20,580 bases of DNA, from positions 1-20,580 of the forward strand of contig DASPKT010000028.1 of NCBI GenBank assembly GCA_035627915.1, written 5' to 3'. A program made the translations under genes and the position numbers. Each line of letters starts with the position of its first letter. The first letter of the stretch is position 1. The stretch comes from DASPKT01 sp035627915 (GTDB taxonomy: Bacteria; Pseudomonadota; Alphaproteobacteria; Azospirillales; Azospirillaceae). The notes under the pieces were generated by a model. It saw only the letters and a program-made list of their open reading frames with translations, ran no database searches and was not told the DNA's origin. Positions 8,049 through 16,896 of this stretch are shown one piece after another.

Positions 8049-8884
8049 CAGTCCCTCAGCAGCTCGTTGACGGAGGTCTTGGCGCGGGTCTGGGCGTCCA
8101 CCCGCTTGACGATGACCGCGCAGTAGAGGCCGGGGCCGGGGCTGCCGTCGGGCAGCGGCTTGCCGGGCATGCTGCCGGGCACCACGACGGAGTAGGCAGG
8201 CACCCGGCCGACGAAGACCTCGCCGGTGGCGCGGTCGACGATGCGGGTGGAGGCGCTGATGAAGACGCCCATGGACAGCACCGCCCCCTGCTCCACGATG
8301 ACGCCCTCCACCACCTCGGAGCGCGCGCCGATGAAGCAGTCGTCCTCGATGATGACGGGGCCGGCCTGCAGCGGTTCCAGCACGCCGCCGATGCCGACGC
8401 CGCCGGACAGGTGCACGTTGCGGCCGATCTGGGCGCAGGAGCCGACGGTGGCCCAGGTGTCCACCATGGTGCCGCGGTCGACATAGGCGCCCAGGTTGAC
8501 GAAGCTCGGCATCAGGATGACGCCGGGGGCGATGTAGGCGGAGCGGCGGACGATGGAGCCGGGCACGGCGCGGAATCCCGCCTCGCGCAGGCGCGCCTCG
8601 TCCCAGCCGGCGGTCTTCAGCGGCACCTTGTCGAACCAGGAGGAGCCGCCGGGGCCCGGCACCGGGACCATGTCGTTCAGGCGGAAGGACAGCAGCACCG
8701 CCTTCTTCAGCCACTGGTTCACGGTCCAGGCGCCGTCCACCTTCTCCGCCACGCGCAGCCGGCCGGCGTCCAGCTCGGCCAGCGCGTGGTCCACCGCGTC
8801 CCGGACGGGACCCGCGGTCTTGAGGCCGATGGTGTCGCGCTCTTCCCAGGCGCGGTCGATGGTCGCTTGCAGGTCGGTCGTCAT
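8048..8884 (-). CDS. dapD: Tetrahydrodipicolinate N-succinyltransferase
   Basis: DapD transfers succinyl from succinyl-CoA to tetrahydrodipicolinate, committing the pathway to the succinylase branch completed by the adjacent dapE. The 278-residue protein has an N-terminal helical domain (ATIDRAWEERD, residues 7-17), then PPGG-like VPVPGPGGSSWFDKVPLKT. From about 107 it has a left-handed beta-helix of hexapeptide repeats with the markers FVNLGAYVDRGTMVDTWATVGSCAQIG and HLSGGVGIGGVLEP. The C-terminal stretch LYCAVIVKRVDAQTRAKTSVNELLRD is typical. The length is close to that of E. coli DapD (about 274). No strong Shine-Dalgarno precedes the ATG. A promoter was not resolved in the 117-bp gap upstream. 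Confidence 0.97.
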   Translation of the reverse strand: MTTDLQATIDRAWEERDTIGLKTAGPVRDAVDHALAELDAGRLRVAEKVDGAWTVNQWLKKAVLLSFRLNDMVPVPGPGGSSWFDKVPLKTAGWDEARLREAGFRAVPGSIVRRSAYIAPGVILMPSFVNLGAYVDRGTMVDTWATVGSCAQIGRNVHLSGGVGIGGVLEPLQAGPVIIEDDCFIGARSEVVEGVIVEQGAVLSMGVFISASTRIVDRATGEVFVGRVPAYSVVVPGSMPGKPLPDGSPGPGLYCAVIVKRVDAQTRAKTSVNELLRD

Positions 8885-8969
8885 GGCGTGGCTGTTCGGG
8901 CTTCACGCGGGCCGAAGGCGCCCGGGGCGGCCCGACAATGGGCGGCGGGCGCCCGGCCTGTCAACCGGT

Positions 8970-8996
8970 GCCCGCGCGCAGGTGGGCCGCGCGGGC
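8970..8996 (-). terminator. GC-rich hairpin after the HAD phosphatase gene
   Basis: GCCCGCGCG (8970-8978) and CGCGCGGGC (8988-8996) form a perfect 9-bp stem with a 9-base loop, starting five bases past the stop codon of the minus-strand HAD gene. It has no T-run, so it is at best a pause or Rho-assisted terminator separating that gene from dapD. Confidence 0.45.
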
Positions 8997-9001
8997 GCGA
9001 C

Positions 9002-9769
9002 TCACGCGCGGGCGGGGCCGCCCGCCAGCCCGTCCAGCCAGTCCACCACGTCGTCCACGATGTGGTGGATGTGCTCGCCCGCGCCGACGCCGCCGCCGTC
9101 GGGGCGCGACCAGTCGGCCTCGCTGCGCACCCACACGGTGGCCATGCCCAGCGCCGCCGCCGGGACCAGGTTGCGGGCGATGTCCTCCACCATCACGGCG
9201 CGGGCGGGGTCGATCCCCTCCCGCTCCACCAGGGTGGCGTAGGGGCGCGGGTCCGGCTTCGGCACGTAGTCGGCGGCGACGATGTCGAACACCCCGTCGA
9301 AGCGCCCGTCGATGCCGAGCCGCGCCAGCACCTTGGCGGCATGGGCGACGGAGCCGTTGGTGTAGACCAGCTTGCGCCCCGGCAGCCGGGCCAGCGCCCG
9401 GTCCAGCGTCGGCGACGGCGCCACCGGGGTCACGTCGATGTCGTGGACATAGTCCAGGAACGGCACGGGGTCGATGCCGTGCTCGGTCATCAGGCCGCGC
9501 AGCGTGGTGCCGTAGTCCCGGAAATAGCGCTTCTGCACCAGCCGCGCCTCGTCCGCGGGCAGGCCCAGCAGCCGCGCGATGAACTCGCCGATGCGGCGGT
9601 CGACCTGGGCGAACAGGTTGCAGCTGGACGGGTAGAGCGTGTTGTCCAGGTCGAAGATCCAGGTGTCGATGCCCGCGGGGTCGAGCGGCGGGCGGTCGGC
9701 GGGGCCGGGGAGGGAGGCGGGTGCGGACAGGGTCGGTGCGGTCATGGGGGTGCGTGCGGTGTCGGTCAT
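9002..9769 (-). CDS. HAD-superfamily hydrolase, pyrimidine 5'-nucleotidase type
   Basis: This 255-residue protein (from ATG 9769) is a haloacid-dehalogenase-fold phosphatase. It has motif I FDLDNTLYP with nucleophile Asp40 and Asp42, motif II VYTNGS, motif III lysine in DYVPKPDP, and motif IV VMVEDIARN. The sequence around motif I and the cap (SSCNLFAQVDRRIGEFI, RYFRDYGTTLRGL) is that of the yeast Sdt1 / alphaproteobacterial pyrimidine-5'-nucleotidase group. It therefore probably dephosphorylates UMP/CMP or damaged pyrimidine nucleotides. The true start is uncertain because the conserved part begins near residue 30, and ATG 9745 (9th codon) is an alternative. Neither has a clear ribosome-binding site. 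It is often a neighbour of dapD in alphaproteobacteria (recalled). Confidence 0.88.
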   Translation of the reverse strand: MTDTARTPMTAPTLSAPASLPGPADRPPLDPAGIDTWIFDLDNTLYPSSCNLFAQVDRRIGEFIARLLGLPADEARLVQKRYFRDYGTTLRGLMTEHGIDPVPFLDYVHDIDVTPVAPSPTLDRALARLPGRKLVYTNGSVAHAAKVLARLGIDGRFDGVFDIVAADYVPKPDPRPYATLVEREGIDPARAVMVEDIARNLVPAAALGMATVWVRSEADWSRPDGGGVGAGEHIHHIVDDVVDWLDGLAGGPARA

Positions 9770-9848
9770 GGCGTGGCACAATGGTCCTTCGGGATATGCC
9801 CGGCAAGGGCGGTTGAAGGTCCGGGCCGGCTGGGCTACTCCTTTGGAT

Positions 9849-9867
9849 GGGAAACCCGGTGTTTCCC
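9849..9867. promoter_or_regulatory. Inverted repeat upstream of the diguanylate cyclase gene
   Basis: GGGAAAC (9849-9855) and GTTTCCC (9861-9867) are a perfect 7-bp inverted repeat with a 5-base spacer. They lie about 26 bp before the proposed TTG start in the divergent gap. It may be an operator or a 5' leader hairpin controlling access to the CAGGGGA ribosome-binding site eight bases further on. Confidence 0.45.
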
Positions 9868-9892
9868 GCGAATTCAGGGGACCTTGCCCGCC

Positions 9893-11575
9893 TTGGACAG
9901 CGACAGCGCCACGACCTGCCTCGGTGAGTTCGCCAGCCCCGTCGAGCCCGGGGTCGCCGCCGTCATGGCCGCCTGGCCGGGGCCGGCGCTGCGCGCCTGC
10001 CCGGACGGGCGGCTGCTGGGCGCCAACCCCACCGGCCACGCGCTGGTGGAGCGGGGCGGCGCCTGGGTCGGCGCCCTGGCGCGCTGGGTCGGCGCCGGCG
10101 GCCCCGCCGCCTCGCCCACCGTCTCGGTGCCGCTGACCGAGGCCGAGCAGGCGCCGGTGGTGGAGTGGACCGCGGTCGCCCTGCCTGGGGGCGAGACGCT
10201 GCTGCTGGGCCGCGACGTCACGCTGGAGCGCCGGCTGCGCCACGTGCTGACCGAATCGCGCCAGCGCTACAAGGACCTGGTGGAGGTCTCCAACGACTTC
10301 GCCTGGGAGACGGGGCCCGATGGGCGCTTCGTCTTCGTCTCGCCCGCCGGCGCCATCGGCTACCAGGCGGACGAGCTGGTCGGCCGCGCGCCGCGCGACC
10401 TGCTGCTGCCCGAGTTCGACGACGGCGAGCCGCTGCCCTTCGAGACCCGCCGCGCGGTGGAGCGGGCGGAGGTCTGGCTGCGCGCCGCCGACGGCCGCCC
10501 CGCCTGCCTCGTCTCCTCCGCCCTGCCGCTGGCGGGCCCGGCGGGGGAGTGGATGGGCGCCCGCGGCTCCTGCCGCGACATCACGGAGGCGCGGCTGCGC
10601 GGCATGGAACTGGCGCAGGTGCGCCTGCGCGAGAAGTACCTGGGCTTCATCGTCTCCTCCACCCGCGACGACGTCGACCCCTCCAAGACGCTGGAGATCG
10701 CCGCCGGCGTCGCGGTGAACGCGACCGGGGCGGCCGGCGCCCTGCTGTTCGCCCGGGTCGGCGACGACTTCGTGCCCGACGCCGGCCAGGGAGAGCCCCC
10801 GGCGGAGGTGGCCGCCGCCATGGCCGGGCTGCTGGCCCGCGCCGCCGAGGCGGAGACGCCGACGGCCGCGACGGCGGGCGACTGGCGCCTGCTGGCCGGC
10901 CGCACCCTGTTCCGGCACGAGGTCAACGGCGCCGTCCTGGTGTGGAAGGCGGGCGGGCCGGACTGGTCGGAGGACGACGTGTCCATGGTGCGGGCCATCG
11001 CCGACCATGTCGGCGTCGCCGTCGCCCAGGCCCGCTACCAGGAGCGGCTGAAGACCCTGTCGGAGCGGGACGGGCTGACCGGCCTCTACAACCGCCGCAC
11101 CTTCATGGACATGCTGGAGCAGCGGCTGGGCCGCAAGACCGGCGGCAACTCGGCGCTGCTCTATTTCGACCTGGACAACTTCAAGGCGGTCAACGACCTG
11201 CGCGGCCACACCGCGGGCGACGACGTACTGCGGGCGGTGGGCCAGCTGCTGATGCGTCTCGCCCGCCCGGCCGACCTCGCCGGCCGCCTCGGCGGCGACG
11301 AGTTCGTGCTGTGGATCGAGCGGGTGGACGAGGCGCAGGCGCTGGGCGTCGCCGACCGGCTGCTGCGCGAGGCGGCGGAGTTCCTGCGGCCCCTGTCGGC
11401 GGCGCCGGAGAAGCCGCTGGGCGTCTCCATCGGCGTCGCCGTGCACCTGGGCGGCAGCGGGGAGCGGGCGCAGGGCCTGGTGGACCGCGGCGACCACGCC
11501 ATGTACGCATCCAAGCGCCTGGGCAAGGGCCACCGGTCCCTGGCCCCGGCGGCCATCCCAGGGGAGACCGCATGA
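9893..11575 (+). CDS. Diguanylate cyclase: PAS, GAF-like, GGDEF
   Basis: The enzyme makes the second messenger cyclic di-GMP from two GTP. From the proposed start it has 560 residues: an N-terminal degenerate sensor region (about 25-112), a PAS domain (about 122-235, beginning RYKDLVEVSNDFAWETGPDG and ending with RGSCRDITEARL), a GAF-like region (about 250-385), and a GGDEF domain (389-548). The last has DGLTGLYNRR, FDLDNFKAVND and the intact GGDEF active site at 467-471. An RxxD inhibitory site (Arg458-Asp461) sits exactly five residues before GGDEF, so product inhibition is expected. No membrane segment is seen, so it is a cytoplasmic sensor. The start is TTG at 9893 behind CAGGGGA (9875-9881); the first in-frame ATG is 9965. 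It overlaps the next gene by ATGA. Confidence 0.9.
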   Translation: MDSDSATTCLGEFASPVEPGVAAVMAAWPGPALRACPDGRLLGANPTGHALVERGGAWVGALARWVGAGGPAASPTVSVPLTEAEQAPVVEWTAVALPGGETLLLGRDVTLERRLRHVLTESRQRYKDLVEVSNDFAWETGPDGRFVFVSPAGAIGYQADELVGRAPRDLLLPEFDDGEPLPFETRRAVERAEVWLRAADGRPACLVSSALPLAGPAGEWMGARGSCRDITEARLRGMELAQVRLREKYLGFIVSSTRDDVDPSKTLEIAAGVAVNATGAAGALLFARVGDDFVPDAGQGEPPAEVAAAMAGLLARAAEAETPTAATAGDWRLLAGRTLFRHEVNGAVLVWKAGGPDWSEDDVSMVRAIADHVGVAVAQARYQERLKTLSERDGLTGLYNRRTFMDMLEQRLGRKTGGNSALLYFDLDNFKAVNDLRGHTAGDDVLRAVGQLLMRLARPADLAGRLGGDEFVLWIERVDEAQALGVADRLLREAAEFLRPLSAAPEKPLGVSIGVAVHLGGSGERAQGLVDRGDHAMYASKRLGKGHRSLAPAAIPGETA

Positions 11576-12828
11576 CCGGCGGCATAGACTACGATACCGC
11601 CAAGCGCCTGGCGGCCAGCGGGGACGAGACGGAGCGCCGCTTCGTCGCCTCGCGGGCGGAGACGCAGCCGGAGATCCTGTACTTCCTCGCCTCCGACCGC
11701 AGCGCCGAGGTGCGGCGGGAGATCGCCCGCAACGCGGCCACCCCCCGCCACGCCGACATGATGCTCTGCACCGACCCGGACGAGGGGGTGCGCGGCGGGC
11801 TGGCCGGCAAGATCGCCGCCCTGGTCCCGACCATGTCCGCCGACAAGGTCGGCCAGATCGAGCGCATGGCGCTGGACATCCTGGAGACGCTGGCGCGCGA
11901 CCAGACGACGGCGGTGCGCCAGATCCTGTCCGACGCGCTGAAGGACGTGCCGAACGCGCCCGCCAGCGTCATGCACGAGCTGGCGCGCGACCTGGAGATC
12001 AGCGTCTCCGGCCCGGTGCTGCGCCACTCCCCCGTCCTCACCGACGAGGACCTGCTGGAGATCATCGCCGGCAACCCGCTGGACGACCGGCTGGTCGCCA
12101 TCGCCGAGCGGGCCGGCGTCGGCTCCGCCGTCTCCGACGCCATCGTGCGGACCGAGAGCGAGGCCGCGGTGGCGAGCCTGCTGTCCAACGCCAGCGCCCA
12201 GATCCGAGAGGAGACGCTGGACCGCATCATCGAGCTGGCGCCCCGGCACGAGCCCTGGCACGCGCCGCTGGTCCGCCGCCCGTCGCTGCCCCCGGCGGCG
12301 GCCGCGCGCATCGCCGGTTTCGTGGCGGACAAGCTGGTGAAGGTGCTGGAGAACCGCACCGACCTGCCGGCGGAGACCCGCCAGGCCGTCGCCGCCGCCG
12401 TGCGCGCCCGCCTGAAGCCCCCCCGCGCCGCCGGCGCGGCGGCCGAGATCGCCGGGATGGAGCCGGAGGACTACAAGGAGCGCCCCGCCGACCGCGCCCG
12501 CAAGATGCACGTGGCCGGCAAGCTGAACGAGGAGTCGCTGTCCGACGCGCTGTCCTCCGGCGACCGCGGCTTCGTCATGGTGGGGCTGGGGCTGCTGTCC
12601 GGCATCCCCTTCCCCACGGTGGAGAAGATCGTCGGTGGCCAGAGCCCGCGCGGCGTCACCGCGCTGTGCTGGAAGGCTGGCGTCTCCATGCGCTTCGCCC
12701 GCCAGGTCCAGCTCCGCCTGGCCCAGATCCCCCCGGCCTCGGTCCTGAACGCCAAGGAGGGGACCAAGTACCCGATGACCGACGGCGAGCTGAAATGGCA
12801 GCTGGAGTTCTTCGGGGTGAAGGTCTAG
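11572..12828 (+). CDS. DUF2336 domain-containing protein
   Basis: This 418-residue soluble protein is of the DUF2336 type, a family of unknown function found mainly in alphaproteobacteria. It is almost all helical. Short repeated helix pairs resemble HEAT/armadillo units, for example FLASDRSAEVRREIARNAATP (38-58, with a PxHADMML continuation), LARDQTTAVRQILSDALKDVP, and LSNASAQIREETLDRIIE. The C-terminal 140 residues (RPADRARKMHVAGKLNEESL onward) form a conserved block including GLGLLSGIPFPTVEKIV and ALCWKAGVSMRFA. No catalytic motif is visible. The ATG overlaps the cyclase stop (ATGA) and has GGGGAG upstream, so it is translated with the cyclase. It may be a partner or effector of that c-di-GMP enzyme, which is inference from linkage only. 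Confidence 0.9.
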   Translation: MTGGIDYDTAKRLAASGDETERRFVASRAETQPEILYFLASDRSAEVRREIARNAATPRHADMMLCTDPDEGVRGGLAGKIAALVPTMSADKVGQIERMALDILETLARDQTTAVRQILSDALKDVPNAPASVMHELARDLEISVSGPVLRHSPVLTDEDLLEIIAGNPLDDRLVAIAERAGVGSAVSDAIVRTESEAAVASLLSNASAQIREETLDRIIELAPRHEPWHAPLVRRPSLPPAAAARIAGFVADKLVKVLENRTDLPAETRQAVAAAVRARLKPPRAAGAAAEIAGMEPEDYKERPADRARKMHVAGKLNEESLSDALSSGDRGFVMVGLGLLSGIPFPTVEKIVGGQSPRGVTALCWKAGVSMRFARQVQLRLAQIPPASVLNAKEGTKYPMTDGELKWQLEFFGVKV

Positions 12829-12847
12829 GGCGCACCGCATCCGGTAG

Positions 12848-12876
12848 GTCGCATGGAGGCGCAGCCGCAATGCGAC
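12848..12876. terminator. Hairpin between convergent DUF2336 and CMD-family genes
   Basis: GTCGCAT (12848-12854) and ATGCGAC (12870-12876) form a perfect 7-bp stem around 15 bases that contain an inner GGC/GCC pairing. It lies in the 66-bp gap between convergent genes, so it could serve both as a 3' hairpin. It also resembles a dispersed GTCGCAT..ATGCGAC repeat seen in other genomes (recalled). Confidence 0.4.
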
Positions 12877-12894
12877 ATCGTGCCCGCTACGCCG

Positions 12895-13437
12895 CTATGC
12901 CGGAAACCGCGCCCCGTAGGCCTCGTTCTCCACGCCCAGCGCGTTGGTGAGGCCGGAGACCATGCGGTAGAGGCCGGCCAGCGTGACCAGCTCCACGATC
13001 TGCGCGGGTTCCAGCGCCGCGGCCAGCCGGGCCCACAGCGCGTCGTCCACCGTGGCCGTGTCGTGCAGCGCGTCGGCGAGGTCCAGCACCAGCCGGTCGG
13101 CCGGGTCCATCGGCGGCAGCACCGCGGCGGGCGCGCAGGTGGCGGCCACCATCGCCTCGTCCAGCCCGGCCGCCTTGGCATAGAGGGCGACGTGCACGCC
13201 CCACTCGTACTCCGAGCCCGCCCGGGCGCAGGTGCGCAGGATCATCAGCTCGCGCTGGCGCACGGTGACCGAGCCGGGGTCCAGCAGGGCCGCGGCGAAG
13301 AAGCGCGACAGGACCCGCGGGTTGTGCGCCAGCGTCCGGAACAGCGCCAGCGGCGGCGCGCCCGGCGGGCGGACGCGGTCGATGGTGGCGGCGACCGACG
13401 GGTCGAAGGGAGCTTCGGCGGGGGCGAGGCGGGGCAT
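12895..13437 (-). CDS. Carboxymuconolactone decarboxylase (CMD)-family protein
   Basis: This 180-residue all-helical protein belongs to the CMD/AhpD-like superfamily. The core is TVRQRELMILRTCARAGSEYEWGVHVALYAKAAGLDE (about 58-94), with the conserved Glu76 and His82, and the later helices ALEPAQIVELVTLAGLYRMVSGLTNALGV match the group annotated as 4-carboxymuconolactone decarboxylase-like. There is only one cysteine (Cys70) in the active region, so the CxxC peroxidase pair of AhpD is missing and it is not expected to be a thiol peroxidase. The real substrate is unknown. The start is ATG 13437 with AGGAGG seven bases upstream. It is divergent from an HxlR regulator with shared operators, so it is the likely regulated target. 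Confidence 0.88.
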   Translation of the reverse strand: MPRLAPAEAPFDPSVAATIDRVRPPGAPPLALFRTLAHNPRVLSRFFAAALLDPGSVTVRQRELMILRTCARAGSEYEWGVHVALYAKAAGLDEAMVAATCAPAAVLPPMDPADRLVLDLADALHDTATVDDALWARLAAALEPAQIVELVTLAGLYRMVSGLTNALGVENEAYGARFPA

Positions 13438-13458
13438 GGCGGTCCTCCTGGCGTTGCG

Positions 13459-13473
13459 CTACGGTATCCGTAG
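13459..13473. promoter_or_regulatory. Operator-like palindrome 1 (CMD side)
   Basis: CTACGGTATCCGTAG fits CTACG-N5-CGTAG and is a perfect palindrome around its central base. It lies 22 bp upstream of the CMD-family start. It matches the second site in the same gap, and both are probably bound by the adjacent HxlR protein. Confidence 0.7.
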
Positions 13474-13490
13474 CATCGGCAACGGCAGAG

Positions 13491-13509
13491 CGCTACGAAA
13501 ATCGTAGCG
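13491..13509. promoter_or_regulatory. Operator-like palindrome 2 (hxlR side)
   Basis: CGCTACGAAAATCGTAGCG has the same CTACG-N5-CGTAG core (13493-13507) with two extra paired bases on each side. It ends nine bases before the regulator's ATG, overlapping its ribosome-binding region, which suggests autorepression. The centres of the two sites are 34 bp apart, about three helical turns. Confidence 0.7.
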
Positions 13510-13517
13510 AATAGGAT

Positions 13518-13868
13518 ATGGCGCGCGTGCGGGGGTCGGCCAGCGGCCGGCCGGTGATGATCCTGCTGGACCTGCTGGGGCGGCGCTGGGCGCTGCGGGT
13601 GCTGTGGGAGCTGCGCGACGGCGCGCTGAGCTTCCGGGCCTTGCGGGAGCGCTGCGACGACGTCTCCCCCAGCGTGCTGAACACGCGGCTGGCGGAGCTG
13701 CGCGAGGCGGGCGTGCTGGCGGCGGGGGAGGAGGGCTACGCCCTGACCCCGGCGGGGGCGGAGCTGCTGGGCCTGCTGCACCCGCTGCACCGCTGGGCGG
13801 ACGCGCATCTGGAGGGGCACCCGCTGCGGGGCGGCGGTTCCCCGGGCTCCGGCGATACGTCGGATTGA
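13518..13868 (+). CDS. HxlR-family winged-helix transcriptional regulator
   Basis: This 116-residue DNA-binding protein has the HxlR/MarR-like layout. Residues 12-32 (PVMILLDLLGRRWALRVLWEL) match the conserved DxIGGKW-type segment, here LLGRRWA. FRALRERCDDVSPSVLNTRLAELREAGVL (39-67) is the helix-turn-helix plus recognition helix, and EEGYALTPAGAEL is the wing. One cysteine (Cys46) sits near the position used for thiol sensing in some family members (YodB, HypR), so a redox or electrophile signal is possible. The ATG at 13518 has only a weak AGGAT nearby. It is divergent from the CMD-family gene and separated from it by 80 bp with two palindromes. Confidence 0.9.
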   Translation: MARVRGSASGRPVMILLDLLGRRWALRVLWELRDGALSFRALRERCDDVSPSVLNTRLAELREAGVLAAGEEGYALTPAGAELLGLLHPLHRWADAHLEGHPLRGGGSPGSGDTSD

Positions 13869-13892
13869 GGGAGGGGAGGAAATCCCCCTTCC

Positions 13893-14131
13893 CGTCATCC
13901 CGGCGCAAGCCGGAATCCAGGGGTGCAGCGGGATGCGCCGAGGCAGCGCTCCCCGGCACCCCGCATGACGGCATGCAAGGGTCTGCTTCTTCGATCCCGC
14001 ACGGCTGTCCCCCTGGACCCCGGCTTTCGCCGGGGTGACGGTAGAGTAGGGCGGGACGGTTGGAGGATCGGCGGGCCGGTTCGATCCCGCACGGCTGTCG
14101 CTCCTGGACCCCGGCTTTCGCCGGGGTGACG
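13893..14131. repeat. Cluster of three 31-nt palindromic repeat units (copies E, F, G)
   Basis: Copy E (13893-13923, plus) has loop GCAA and one stem mismatch. Copies F (14010-14040, minus) and G (14101-14131, minus) have stem ACCCCGGC / GCCGGGGT and loop GAAA on their own strand. The cluster fills the 313-bp gene-free gap 13869-14181 between the convergent hxlR-type gene and yejF. No ORF with support lies there. Confidence 0.88.
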
Positions 14132-14169
14132 GTGGAATAGGGCGGGAGGGGCGGAGGAGTCGCGGGGCC
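13990..14169. repeat. Imperfect tandem duplication, 90-bp period
   Basis: TTCGATCCCGCACGGCTGTC occurs at 13990 and again at 14080, and the similarity continues through a repeat unit and on to GGAGGA-like tails. Two 90-bp copies (13990-14079, 14080-14169) are therefore in direct tandem, and the second copy runs up to the yejF 3' end. This duplication created unit G from F or the reverse. Confidence 0.75.
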
Positions 14170-14181
14170 GATCGGCGGCGC

Positions 14182-15837
<1,656 letters not shown>

Positions 15838-15855
15838 TCCGTCCCCCTTGCCGCC

Positions 15856-16896
15856 TCAGCCGCCCCGCCTGGGGTCGAAGGCGTCGCGCACCGCCTCGCC
15901 CACGAATACCAGCAGGCTGAGCAGGACCGCCAGGGCCGTGAAGGCGGTCAGGCCCAGCCAGGGCGCGTGCAGGTTGGCCTTGCCCTGGGCCAGCAGCTCG
16001 CCCAGCGAGGGGGAGCCCGGGGGCAGGCCGAAGCCCAGGAAGTCCAGCGCCGACAGGGTGGTGATGGCGCCGCTCATGACGAAGGGCAGCAGGGTCAGCG
16101 CCGCGACCGTGGCGTTGGGCAGGACGTGGCGCAGCAGGATGCGCGCGTCGCCGGCCCCCAGCGCGCGGGCGGCGCGGACATGGTCCAGCCGCCGGGTGCG
16201 CAGCGCCTCCGCCCGCACCGCCCCCACCAGCGGCATCCAGCCGAACAGCAGCAGCACCCCCAGCAGCCACCAGAAGCCCGGCTCCACCACGCTGCCCAGC
16301 AGGATCAGGATGAACAGGACGGGCAGGCCCGACCACACCTCCACCAGCCGCTGCCCCGCCAGGTCCGCCCAGCCGCCGAGATAGCCCTGCACCGCCCCGG
16401 CCAGCACGCCGATCGCGGAGGCCAGCAGGGTCAGTGCCGCCCCGAACAGGACGGACAGGCGCACCCCGTAGACCAGCCGCGCCACCACGTCGCGCCCCTG
16501 GTCGTCGGTGCCCAGCCAGTGCGCGGGCGAAGGCGGGGCCGGCGCCGGGCCGGGCAGGGCGTAGTCCACCGTGTCGTGGGAGAAGCGCAGCGGCGGCCAC
16601 AGCATCCAGCCCTGGGCGCGGACCAGGTCCTGGACGTAGGGGTCGCGGAAGTCGGCCGCGGTCGGGAACTCGCCCCCGAACGTCATCTCGGGGTAATCGC
16701 GGAAGGCCGGCAGGTACCACTCCCCGTCGTAGCGGACCAGCAGGGGCCGGTCGTTCGCCACGAACTCCGCCGGCAGGGTCGGCAGGACCAGGGCCAGCAG
16801 CAGCCACAGGCTCCACCAGCCCCGCCGGTTGGCGCGGAAGCGGGCGAGGCGGCGGGCGGCCGGTGTGGCCTGTGCGGTTGTGGCGGGGACGCTCAT
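15856..16896 (-). CDS. yejE: Peptide-type ABC transporter permease (YejE-like)
   Basis: This 346-residue inner-membrane permease subunit has one N-terminal transmembrane helix (about 25-45). A long periplasmic loop follows, with the YejE-type text YLPAFRDYPEMTFGGEFPTAADFRDPYV (about 62-89) and WPPLRFSHDTVDY. After HWLGTDDQGRDVVARLVYG comes the five-helix permease core typical of the DppC/OppC class. The EAA-like coupling loop is RAARALGAGDARILLRHVLPN. Its ATG overlaps the yejB stop (ATGA), so the two permeases are translationally coupled. The long loop before WLGTDDQGRD, rather than a short one, separates it from plain DppC and supports the Yej assignment. Confidence 0.93.
   Translation of the reverse strand: MSVPATTAQATPAARRLARFRANRRGWWSLWLLLALVLPTLPAEFVANDRPLLVRYDGEWYLPAFRDYPEMTFGGEFPTAADFRDPYVQDLVRAQGWMLWPPLRFSHDTVDYALPGPAPAPPSPAHWLGTDDQGRDVVARLVYGVRLSVLFGAALTLLASAIGVLAGAVQGYLGGWADLAGQRLVEVWSGLPVLFILILLGSVVEPGFWWLLGVLLLFGWMPLVGAVRAEALRTRRLDHVRAARALGAGDARILLRHVLPNATVAALTLLPFVMSGAITTLSALDFLGFGLPPGSPSLGELLAQGKANLHAPWLGLTAFTALAVLLSLLVFVGEAVRDAFDPRRGG

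Noticed and set aside
8411..9892. N-terminal extension of the GGDEF frame (about 494 extra codons)
   Set aside because: It is antisense to dapD and the HAD gene, with arginine/glycine/histidine-rich sequence and no domain. The real gene starts near 9893.
9770..11533. Upstream extension of the HAD gene frame on the minus strand
   Set aside because: It shadows the cyclase gene. The HAD family starts shortly before FDLDNTLYP, and a start at 9769 or 9745 gives normal length.
12895..13437. AhpD alkylhydroperoxidase identity for the CMD-family gene
   Set aside because: The CxxC redox pair is absent; only one cysteine lies in the active region.
13893..14131. CRISPR-like array
   Set aside because: The repeats are palindromic units in opposite orientations with unequal spacing, no unique spacers of constant length and no cas genes.
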